From Alphaproteobacteria bacterium (GTDB lineage: Bacteria; Pseudomonadota; Alphaproteobacteria; Puniceispirillales; Puniceispirillaceae): a stretch of 5,261 nucleotides of DNA. The DNA lies in assembly GCA_011524805.1 (NCBI GenBank), contig WTJO01000258.1, positions 1 through 5,261 on the forward strand, written 5' to 3'. Each line of letters begins with the position of its first letter. Position 1 is the stretch's first letter. The notes beneath the pieces were generated by a model. The model worked only from the letters and a program-made list of their open reading frames with translations, searched no databases and was not told the origin of the DNA. Below are positions 1-5,085 of this stretch, piece by piece. The translations under genes were made by a program, and so were the position numbers.

Positions 1-553
1 CCTTGAATGTTGTCCCCCCCGCCAGCCTGCCTTCGGGTGCAGGGGTGCTCACAATCGCAATAATATCTTCGGCAGTTGAGGCGTCTGTCATCTGATGGCC
101 ATCAGCAATCGCAGGGGCGTTATCACATGCCCCAAGACAGGGCGCTGGCACAAAGCGCACCTCATCTGAAAATTCTGTTCTATCCTGCATCTCGGACAGC
201 AATGTCTGCGCGCCAGCCATCATACAGGATAGCGAGGTGCAAATACGTATGGTGCGTGCCGGAGGCGGTGTTTCGCCTTCCTTTACCAGATCGAAATGAT
301 CATAAAAGCTGGCGACTTCCCATATCTCTGCTTGCGGCAATTTCATCAGATAGGCCAGCGCCGAGAGGTTTTCAGCCGATAGATGGCGATATTTATCCTG
401 AATAAGATGCAGATACTCAATTAGCCTGTCATGCTGAAGCGGCATCTCGTCGGCAAGTAGTGCACTCAGCCTGTTAAGTGCCTGAGGGCTGGTCATGCGG
501 CCTTTTGGCTGGAATTTGCCTTTACGGTCTGTGGCCGGTGCGCTATCTGGCAT
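1..553 (-). CDS. NAD-dependent formate dehydrogenase beta subunit, N-terminal NuoE-like [2Fe-2S] domain (partial, 3' end outside window)
   Basis: This open frame runs leftwards from the ATG at 551-553 and is still open at base 1 after 184 codons. Residues 25-168 form a thioredoxin-like [2Fe-2S] domain of the NuoE type. Four cysteines, C105, C110, C139 and C143, give the C-x4-C and C-x3-C cluster ligands. The stretch FDLVKEGE followed by a proline run and ICTSLSCMMAGA is typical of formate dehydrogenase beta subunits in which the NuoE-like and NuoF-like (FMN, NADH-binding) parts are fused. Such subunits pass electrons from the molybdenum/tungsten alpha subunit to NAD+ in the cytoplasm. The frame continues past the NuoE domain into a linker (PEGRLAGGTTFK), as a fusion would. 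The start is secure because an in-frame TAG lies nine codons upstream; only a weak GGGA ribosome site is visible. A separate gamma subunit (FdsG) or a Complex I NuoE is possible but fits the motifs less well. The gene lies 53 bases after the DUF3553 gene on the same strand with no terminator seen between them, so co-transcription is possible. Confidence 0.78.
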   Translation of the reverse strand, partial: MPDSAPATDRKGKFQPKGRMTSPQALNRLSALLADEMPLQHDRLIEYLHLIQDKYRHLSAENLSALAYLMKLPQAEIWEVASFYDHFDLVKEGETPPPARTIRICTSLSCMMAGAQTLLSEMQDRTEFSDEVRFVPAPCLGACDNAPAIADGHQMTDASTAEDIIAIVSTPAPEGRLAGGTTFK

Positions 554-606
554 AGGTAATGTCCCAAGATGAAAATACTATTGTGTATAAAGTGTCTAAT
601 TTTATG

Positions 607-810
607 CTAATTGTTTTTCTGATTTGTGGCCAAATCTATCTTGTCTGCGACAGGTGTCAGCGATATTAGCTCTGCATTGATAAGCTGTTTGCCTGCATGT
701 TCAAAATTCACAGTTATTCTGCTGCCAATCACAGATTGCACCTGTCCTGTGCCCCAGTCAGGTTTTTGCGGATGGGTCACAAAATCGCCAACACTATATT
801 CGATAAACAT
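607..810 (-). CDS. DUF3553 domain small protein
   Basis: This is a 67-residue protein with start ATG at 808-810 and stop TAG at 607-609. Residues 5-54 carry the DUF3553 pattern: YSVGDFVTHP, then a PDWGTGQVQSV turn, then RITVNFEHAGKQLI. The family's function is not established. The pattern of short beta strands with conserved glycines and an aromatic resembles the Tudor/SH3-like modules at the C terminus of UvrD/PcrA helicases and in CarD-type RNA polymerase partners. A role in binding RNA polymerase or a helicase is therefore a reasonable inference but not shown here. The last dozen residues (ATNQKNN end) are polar and probably disordered. There is no signal peptide or membrane segment. A GGA core seven bases before the ATG is the only ribosome-site signal. 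The gene has its own likely promoter (854-882) and is separated from ctrA by a terminator. Confidence 0.85.
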   Translation of the reverse strand: MFIEYSVGDFVTHPQKPDWGTGQVQSVIGSRITVNFEHAGKQLINAELISLTPVADKIDLATNQKNN

Positions 811-853
811 GGTAACATCCGTTCACGTCCTGAGGGGATAAAAGCTGACGCAA

Positions 854-882
854 ATGATATCACTACTGCGCAGCAATGGCAA
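854..882 (-). promoter_or_regulatory. Sigma-70-type promoter for the DUF3553 gene
   Basis: Read leftwards, a TTGCCA -35 box (877-882) and a TATCAT -10 box (854-859) are separated by exactly 17 bases; each matches the consensus at five of six positions. Transcription would start near 847, giving a leader of about 37 bases before the ATG at 810. The position between the ctrA terminator and the DUF3553 start is what an independent transcription unit needs. Predicted from sequence only. Confidence 0.55.
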
Positions 883-917
883 AATGCCTATCTATATGAA
901 TATCGGTGGGTGGAAAG

Positions 918-949
918 ATAAAAAAATGGCCAGTTTTATCTGGCCATTT
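918..949 (-). terminator. Rho-independent terminator of ctrA
   Basis: A perfect 10-bp inverted repeat (AAATGGCCAG at 924-933, CTGGCCATTT at 940-949) encloses a six-base loop. On the minus strand the stem runs straight into six T residues (926-921), the classical intrinsic terminator. It lies about 35 bases after the ctrA stop. On the plus strand the tail after the stem is only weakly T-rich, so its main direction is leftward. Confidence 0.88.
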
Positions 950-983
950 CGATTTTCTTGAACATATCTAATTTTGGTGCAGT

Positions 984-1685
984 CTAGCCGGCAAATCGTT
1001 GTGAATTCATTTTTTCATCTACCAGCATATAGCCTTGTCCCCAGACAGTTTCAATTTTTGCCTTCTCAAGCCCCCATTCATCATGCTTACGGCGCAATTT
1101 GCAGATAAAGACATCAATAATCTTCGAATCCGGCTCATCAATGCCGCCATAAATATGCGATATAAAGGCATGCTTGCTCAGCACCGCGCCTTTGCGGATC
1201 CCCAGCAGATACAGAATCTGATATTCTTTATGGGTGAGCGGCACAAAATTATCATTGATCGTAATCAGATTGCGGTTCAGATCAATCATCATATTGCCAA
1301 CGTCAATTTTTGCAGATGAATGGCCATAGGCACGTCTGATAATGGTTTCCAGATGGGCAATCAGCTCATCTCTGTCAAACGGCTTGGTAAGATAGCCATC
1401 CGCACCAGAGCCTAGCGCAGTAATCCGGTTGTCAACACTGCTATTGCCAGACACAACCAGAATAGGCGTTGACAGCTTGCCACGGCGAATCAAACGGGTA
1501 AGACGGGTGCCATTTCCATCTGGAAGATTAATATCCAGAAGAACAGCATCGATCAGATTATGATTCATTTCTATTAAGGCTTTTTCAATGGTTGTTACAT
1601 GCACCGAATGATACCCTGCTTTTTCCAGCGTCTGCTGTATCACCTCTGCAATAACAATATCATCTTCCACGATAAGAATATTCAT
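984..1685 (-). CDS. ctrA: CtrA-family cell-cycle response regulator
   Basis: This is a 233-residue OmpR/PhoB-type response regulator. The receiver domain (residues 1-118) has the acidic pair D8-D9, the phospho-acceptor D51 in LLDINLPD, S79 at the switch position and K101 in TKPF, all at the same numbers as in Caulobacter CtrA. The winged-helix DNA-binding domain (about 125-225) contains LTHKEYQIL, then GGIDEP, then KIIDVFICKLRRK and IETVWGQGYML, which are CtrA signatures. CtrA binds TTAA-N7-TTAA sites and controls cell-cycle, motility and DNA-repair genes, depending on lineage. The start is placed at the ATG at 1683-1685 because AAAGG lies eight bases upstream; a GTG three codons earlier (1694) has no room for a ribosome site. 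The protein ends in FAG rather than the Ala-Ala that ClpXP recognises on Caulobacter CtrA, so turnover may differ. It is transcribed alone and is divergent from dksA. Confidence 0.93.
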   Translation of the reverse strand: MNILIVEDDIVIAEVIQQTLEKAGYHSVHVTTIEKALIEMNHNLIDAVLLDINLPDGNGTRLTRLIRRGKLSTPILVVSGNSSVDNRITALGSGADGYLTKPFDRDELIAHLETIIRRAYGHSSAKIDVGNMMIDLNRNLITINDNFVPLTHKEYQILYLLGIRKGAVLSKHAFISHIYGGIDEPDSKIIDVFICKLRRKHDEWGLEKAKIETVWGQGYMLVDEKMNSQRFAG

Positions 1686-1863
1686 TTGCGACACCTTTCA
1701 TGTTTCCAAAAAGTCCTATCCTGCAACATCAGCTGCCAGCAGGATGTTTTGCCTTAAACTTCGCCTGAAAATTGAGAGTTTTCTGTGCATCTTCACTGTC
1801 TTCCAAACGTCTGATTTCAAGGTCACTATGTTCGACAGGACGCGCTGTAACCCAAAAGGCCTT

Positions 1864-1882
1864 ATACAGTCGCATGCTGTAT
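1864..1882. repeat. Short inverted repeat upstream of ctrA (possible operator)
   Basis: ATACAG (1864-1869) and CTGTAT (1877-1882) form a perfect dyad with a seven-base spacer, about 180 bases upstream of the ctrA start. The size and spacing suit a dimeric repressor or activator site, but a six-base arm can arise by chance in a region of this length. Confidence 0.25.
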
Positions 1883-1931
1883 TAGCCAGAATGGATTTAA
1901 GCTTTGGGGATAGCAAATCACATATGCGTGA

Positions 1932-1946
1932 TTAATCAGTTTTTAG
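1932..1946 (+). promoter_or_regulatory. Candidate CtrA-binding site (TTAA-N7-TTAG)
   Basis: TTAA at 1932-1935 and TTAG at 1943-1946 are seven bases apart, matching the CtrA consensus TTAA-N7-TTAA at seven of eight fixed positions. It lies in the ctrA-dksA divergent region, so autoregulation or control of dksA is conceivable. The region is AT-rich, so a chance match is quite possible. Confidence 0.3.
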
Positions 1947-2154
1947 GAAATTTGGATGAAACTACCTACATCATGAAATTGATCGCTAAAATGATGAAAG
2001 TGATAAGAAAATCAGCTTGTCTGAAAGTCTGTTTTGAATTATTCAGGGTGCGAGACAACTTCAGCGTCACGGTCTATTCGTTCGATTGAATGGGTGAAAT
2101 TGCGCCAAAACGGCAAAAGGGCTGGTGATAAAGTAAGGTAGGTATGTAACGCTC

Positions 2155-2628
2155 ATGGATGATAAAAAGACGCATACAGAGGAAGAGGGCGAACTGGCCC
2201 CCTACCACACCCCTATAACCTCATTGCCTCAGGGTTATGAACCTTCTGATAAGGAAGAGTTTATGAATGACAGGCAACGCGAATATTTCCGGCTGAAATT
2301 ACTGGCATGGCAAGCCGAATTGCTGAATGAAGCCAATCAGACAATCTCGAATCTGTCATCTGAAAGCCTGCATAAGCCTGACCAGATGGACAGAGCACAG
2401 ATTGAGAGCAATGCAGCACTTGATTTGCGCACACGGGACAGAGAACGCAAACTGCTTCAGAAGATTGAAACAGCCCTGCGCCGCATTGAAGATGGCTCAT
2501 ATGGTTTTTGTGAAGAAACTGACGAGCCTATCAGCCTGGCACGGCTTGAAGCTAGACCGATTGCCACCATGACAATCGATGCACAGGAACGGCACGAAAA
2601 GATGGAACGTATTCATCGGGACGACTAG
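2155..2628 (+). CDS. dksA: RNA polymerase-binding transcription factor DksA (degenerate zinc finger)
   Basis: This 157-residue DksA/TraR-family protein enters the RNA polymerase secondary channel and, with ppGpp, tunes initiation at rRNA and amino-acid promoters. The N-terminal 25 residues are acidic and variable. The block from LPQGYEPSDKEEFMNDRQREYF (about 24-45) is conserved in alphaproteobacterial DksA, which supports the ATG at 2155. An ATG at 2263 with AGGA upstream is a weaker alternative because it would cut this block. The coiled coil spans about 40-112, with the catalytic tip D76-x-x-D79-x-A81 intact. The C-terminal globule keeps RLEARPIA, but the four zinc ligands are C119, T122, T140 and A143, so only one cysteine remains. 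The gene is monocistronic, with its own terminator 27 bases after the stop, and is divergent from ctrA. Confidence 0.93.
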   Translation: MDDKKTHTEEEGELAPYHTPITSLPQGYEPSDKEEFMNDRQREYFRLKLLAWQAELLNEANQTISNLSSESLHKPDQMDRAQIESNAALDLRTRDRERKLLQKIETALRRIEDGSYGFCEETDEPISLARLEARPIATMTIDAQERHEKMERIHRDD

Positions 2629-2654
2629 CCCTGCTTTTTTTGCCAGATTAAATT

Positions 2655-2689
2655 CCCCCTTAAGCTGTTGGTTTACGGGGGTTTTTTTT
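2655..2689 (+). terminator. Rho-independent terminator of dksA
   Basis: CCCCC (2655-2659) pairs with GGGGG (2677-2681). Inside it, TAA/TTA adds three pairs after one mismatch, and eight T residues (2682-2689) follow the stem. It starts 27 bases after the dksA stop and separates dksA from the kinase gene. Confidence 0.85.
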
Positions 2690-2728
2690 GAAAATATTAC
2701 ACACCTAAAAGGGGAATGATCTAAAATA

Positions 2729-2743
2729 TTAATAGCGGTATAA
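2729..2743 (+). promoter_or_regulatory. Candidate CtrA-binding site over the kinase -10 box
   Basis: TTAA (2729-2732) and ATAA (2740-2743) are seven bases apart, a seven-of-eight match to TTAA-N7-TTAA. The right half lies inside the TATAAT, a placement that would favour repression. AT-richness makes chance a real alternative. Confidence 0.3.
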
Positions 2744-2744
2744 T
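2739..2744 (+). promoter_or_regulatory. -10 box of the histidine kinase promoter
   Basis: This is a perfect TATAAT, 37 bases before the kinase ATG, in the short gap after the dksA terminator. No good -35 hexamer stands 16-18 bases upstream and there is no TGn extension, so an activator may be needed. The box is overlapped by a candidate CtrA site (2729-2743). Confidence 0.45.
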
Positions 2745-2781
2745 TGCTCAAACAACTCTGAATTTTGGAACGCTGATTATC

Positions 2782-3675
2782 ATGCCGCCATATACTAAAA
2801 AACCCGCATCTCATCGCACAAAAAAAGCTGATACCAATCTAGGACATCTGGAACCAGAACAGGTAGTTGCTTCACGTACACCAAGCAGAGGCAAGTATCT
2901 CAGGCAGATTGTTCATGATCTGAATAATTTCCTGATGGTACTGCAAATACGCTGTGAACAGCTTGAAGGGTTCGTCCAAGAAAATTACGAAGCCCAGAAG
3001 CAGCTTGTCCTTGAACAGGAAAATATCACCATGATTTCCGACATTGTCGATGAATTATCAGATAATGAAATTGTGATGATCAAGGATGTACAGATGAGCC
3101 CGCAAGGCTTTTTCCAGTATCTGGGCACGCAGATTGATTCGTTACGGCTGGTATGCAGGGAAGTGGCCGAGCTACGCCTGCTTGATACTGATAGAAAAAC
3201 CACCATGCCGGTGCATCACCCGGGTTATGGGCATATTGCCCTTGCAGACGAATCAAAAAATGCGCGGATTAGTTTTCATGAAAAATTATTGCGCCGCGTG
3301 CTGATGCAGCTTATCCGCAATGTCATTGAAACAGCCCCTGTTGAACAGATAGGTCTGAGACAGTCAGACGAGCAGGGCAATCTGCCTGCCAGACTATTTG
3401 TGAGCTTTCAGCTTGAGCTAACAGACACCCATCTGAATTTACATATAACAGATACAGGGCCTGGCATTGCAAAACAGCATATCAGCCAGATTTTTGAAGA
3501 AGGCTTTACCACAAAGGCGGGCGAGAATAGGGGGTTCGGGCTGTTAACTGCAAAAAATTACGTAGAACTATGGAATGGGCGGCTAGAGCTTGTCCGCTCT
3601 ATATCAGCTCAGGATTCAGATGATAGCACAGGCACCCATTTCCGGATTTCCTTTCCGCTAAGCTATGAGGTCTAG
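2782..3675 (+). CDS. Soluble sensorless histidine kinase (HisKA + HATPase_c)
   Basis: This 297-residue protein has the catalytic core of a two-component kinase and little else. Residues 1-38 are polar, basic and probably disordered. The H-box is IVHDLNNFLMVL with phospho-acceptor H45 in an HDxNN context, as in CckA and NtrB-type kinases. The dimerisation helices span about 40-95. The ATPase domain (about 165-295) shows an N-box with N180, a G1 box D224-TGPGI, an F-box and lid IFEEGFTTK (237-245) and a G2 box GFGLL (251-255). The lid resembles kinases with the GFTTK-GHGFGLH pattern. No transmembrane helix, PAS, GAF or receiver domain is present, so it must be cytoplasmic and get its signal by another route. 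The start has only a weak GGA upstream, but every later Met would remove the H-box. It lies just upstream of recA, where I recall many alphaproteobacteria carrying cckA; a reduced CckA-like partner of CtrA is an inference. No terminator separates it from recA. Confidence 0.85.
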   Translation: MPPYTKKPASHRTKKADTNLGHLEPEQVVASRTPSRGKYLRQIVHDLNNFLMVLQIRCEQLEGFVQENYEAQKQLVLEQENITMISDIVDELSDNEIVMIKDVQMSPQGFFQYLGTQIDSLRLVCREVAELRLLDTDRKTTMPVHHPGYGHIALADESKNARISFHEKLLRRVLMQLIRNVIETAPVEQIGLRQSDEQGNLPARLFVSFQLELTDTHLNLHITDTGPGIAKQHISQIFEEGFTTKAGENRGFGLLTAKNYVELWNGRLELVRSISAQDSDDSTGTHFRISFPLSYEV

Positions 3676-3793
3676 CACCGCTTTTCTAGCTAGCGGGTAT
3701 CGCAAATCCTGACGATGAAGATTGGCTTTATTATGGTGAACAGGCGGTATTTTCGCCATATAAACTCTCTAACTATCTGTTTTTTTGTTAAAA
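3676..3793. other. Spacer between kinase gene and recA control region
   Basis: No gene is seen here. TATGGTGAA (3732-3740) and TTCGCCATA (3752-3760) form a nine-pair hairpin with one G-T wobble and an 11-base loop. A five-pair hairpin CCGCT/AGCGG (3678-3696) follows the kinase stop directly but lacks a T-run, so it is not a clear intrinsic terminator. Confidence 0.4.
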
Positions 3794-3808
3794 GAACAAA
3801 ACAGGAAT
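3794..3808 (+). promoter_or_regulatory. Degenerate second SOS box upstream of recA
   Basis: GAAC (3794-3797) and GAAT (3805-3808) are seven bases apart, one mismatch from the alphaproteobacterial LexA operator. It lies exactly 30 bases (about three helical turns) upstream of the perfect box, on the same DNA face, which would permit cooperative LexA binding. Confidence 0.35.
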
Positions 3809-3814
3809 AAATAC

Positions 3815-3843
3815 TTGCATTAAGAACAAAAATAGAACATAGT
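3815..3843 (+). promoter_or_regulatory. recA promoter candidate
   Basis: TTGCAT (3815-3820) and CATAGT (3838-3843) are 17 bases apart and match the sigma-70 boxes at four positions each or better. The SOS box lies between and overlapping the two hexamers, the expected place for LexA to block polymerase. Transcription would start near 3850, leaving a leader of about 93 bases. Confidence 0.45.
3824..3838 (+). promoter_or_regulatory. SOS box (LexA operator) of recA
   Basis: GAAC (3824-3827), seven bases, GAAC (3835-3838): a perfect match to the direct-repeat LexA operator of alphaproteobacteria (GTTC-N7-GTTC on the other strand). It lies 105 bases before the chosen recA start and within the likely promoter. 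LexA would repress recA here until RecA filaments trigger LexA self-cleavage after DNA damage. Confidence 0.88.
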
Positions 3844-3851
3844 GATGTTCT
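3834..3851. repeat. Perfect palindrome overlapping the SOS box
   Basis: AGAACAT (3834-3840) and ATGTTCT (3845-3851) are exact inverted repeats around a four-base centre. The left arm contains the second GAAC of the SOS box. The right-arm GTTC is followed seven bases later by GTTT (3858-3861), a near-match box in the opposite orientation. Confidence 0.6.
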
Positions 3852-3929
3852 GGTTTTGTTTTCACTGCCAGAAAGAAATCACCAAAAGGCAGAATGCTGG
3901 CTGGACAGTGCAGATATACTATGCAAGAT

Positions 3930-3935
3930 GGAGGG
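3930..3935 (+). promoter_or_regulatory. recA ribosome binding site
   Basis: GGAGGG with a seven-base spacer to the ATG at 3943 is the strongest ribosome site in the window and decides the recA start over the in-frame ATGs at 3928, 3964 and 3970 and the TTG at 3856. Confidence 0.8.
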
Positions 3936-3942
3936 CATCAAA

Positions 3943-5025
3943 ATGACAGCAGAACTTGTGGAAATGAGAATGAAAACAGAAGATAGAACAAAAGCGCTTG
4001 ACGCGGCGATTGGCCAGATTGAAAAGGCGTTTGGCAAAGGCTCTGTAATGAAGCTTGGCCAGCGTGATAGTGTGGTCGATATTCAGGCGATATCAACAGG
4101 TTCATTAGGTCTGGATATCGCGCTTGGCATAGGCGGGTTTCCAAAAGGGCGGATTATTGAAATTTACGGCCCTGAATCATCAGGCAAGACAACCCTTGCG
4201 CTGCATGCTGTAGCCGAAGCACAGGCAACAGGCGGTAATTGTGCCTTTATTGATGCTGAACACGCGCTTGACCCTATTTATGCACGCAAATTGGGGGTCA
4301 ATCTTGATGATTTGCTGATCTCACAGCCAGATGCCGGCGAGCAGGCGCTTGAGATTGCCGATACGCTAGTGCGCTCAGGCGCGATTGATGTGCTGGTGAT
4401 TGATTCAGTTGCTGCGCTGGTGCCACGCGCAGAACTTGAAGGTGATATGGGCGATTCCCATGTTGGCCTTCAGGCACGTCTTATGAGTCAGGCATTACGG
4501 AAACTTACCTCGTCAATCGCACGGTCAAACTGTCTAGTGATTTTCATTAACCAGATCAGGTTGAAAATTGGTGTGATGTTTGGCAATCCTGAAACAACAA
4601 CAGGTGGTAATGCGCTAAAATTCTATGCCTCTGTCAGGCTGGATATCCGCCGCATTGGTGCGATTAAGGATAAGGATGATGTGATCGGAAACCAGACACG
4701 AGTAAAGGTCGTCAAAAATAAGGTCGCCGCACCATTCAGAACAGTCGAATTTGATATTATGTACGGCGAAGGGATTTCCAAACTTGGCGAATTGCTTGAT
4801 CTGGGTGTCGCCGCCGGACTGGTCGAAAAGTCAGGCTCGTGGTTTTCCTATAACACCCACCGGATTGGTCAGGGTCGGGAAAATGCTAAGCAGTTCTTAA
4901 GCGAAAATACCGAAATGGCTCAGGAAATTGAAACAGCCATCAGACAGAATGCAGGTCTTGTGCAGGAACAGATGATGGATACAGGCATTGAATCAAACCA
5001 GACAGATGCCGAGCCCATGGAATAG
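3943..5025 (+). CDS. recA: Recombinase RecA
   Basis: RecA is the ATP-dependent strand-exchange protein of homologous recombination and the coprotease that triggers LexA cleavage. The 360-residue product has the N-terminal helix (about 16-38, KALDAAIGQIEKAFGKGS), Walker A GPESSGKT (76-83), the catalytic glutamate E106 in FIDAEHALDP, Walker B VLVIDS (150-155), loop L1 around ELEGDMGDSHVG (164-175), Q204 in FINQIR and loop L2 around GVMFGNPETTTGGN (210-223). A C-terminal domain with an acidic tail ends in DAEPME. All are intact, so it should be active. The start is set at the ATG at 3943 because GGAGGG (3930-3935) stands seven bases upstream. The frame stays open further back to a TTG at 3856, but that extension has no family resemblance and covers the leader. 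The gene is monocistronic on its 3' side, with a terminator 60 bases later, and is LexA-controlled. Confidence 0.97.
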   Translation: MTAELVEMRMKTEDRTKALDAAIGQIEKAFGKGSVMKLGQRDSVVDIQAISTGSLGLDIALGIGGFPKGRIIEIYGPESSGKTTLALHAVAEAQATGGNCAFIDAEHALDPIYARKLGVNLDDLLISQPDAGEQALEIADTLVRSGAIDVLVIDSVAALVPRAELEGDMGDSHVGLQARLMSQALRKLTSSIARSNCLVIFINQIRLKIGVMFGNPETTTGGNALKFYASVRLDIRRIGAIKDKDDVIGNQTRVKVVKNKVAAPFRTVEFDIMYGEGISKLGELLDLGVAAGLVEKSGSWFSYNTHRIGQGRENAKQFLSENTEMAQEIETAIRQNAGLVQEQMMDTGIESNQTDAEPME

Positions 5026-5085
5026 CTGTGGCTAGCTGGGCGGGCGCGTATCGCTCAGTTATCCTGTCTAGCTTATTTAATACTG

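Larger units (their letters stand above)
1686..2154. other. Long divergent intergenic region between ctrA and dksA
   Basis: These 469 bases carry no convincing gene. Short open frames on both strands here begin at TTG or have no ribosome site, and their translations match nothing I recognise. The stretch must hold the promoters of both ctrA and dksA, but no clear -35/-10 pair with good spacing could be picked out. Visible features are a CtrA-like site at 1932-1946, a 19-bp dyad at 1864-1882 and the dksA ribosome-site candidate AAGGTAGG near 2134-2142. There is no GANTC (CcrM methylation) site anywhere in it. Confidence 0.6.

Noticed and set aside
76..405. Plus-strand open frame of 109 codons
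   Set aside because: It is antisense to the conserved formate dehydrogenase frame with its four cluster cysteines; its translation shows no domain pattern.
626..921. Two plus-strand frames over the DUF3553 gene and its promoter
   Set aside because: They are shadows antisense to a recognised protein domain, with no ribosome sites.
1716..1916. Minus-strand frame of 66 codons just upstream of ctrA
   Set aside because: It starts at a TTG without a ribosome site and resembles no family I know; more likely the ctrA leader/promoter region.
1904..2089. Plus-strand frame of 61 codons (39 from an internal ATG at 1973) upstream of dksA
   Set aside because: It has a TTG start and no properly spaced ribosome site for the internal ATG; composition looks like intergenic DNA. 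A small protein cannot be fully excluded.
2497..2814. Minus-strand frame of 105 codons across the end of dksA
   Set aside because: It runs antisense through conserved dksA codons and through the dksA terminator; no start signal.
1827..3845. Shared 11-mer GAACATAGTGA in the ctrA upstream region (minus strand) and the recA promoter (plus strand)
   Set aside because: Several 11-base coincidences are expected by chance in a two-stranded 5-kb window, and only one LexA half-site is involved at the ctrA copy.
3856..3942. N-terminal extension of RecA from an in-frame TTG at 3856 (29 extra residues)
   Set aside because: It has no ribosome site, no resemblance to RecA N termini and overlaps the operator/leader region; GGAGGG places the start at 3943.
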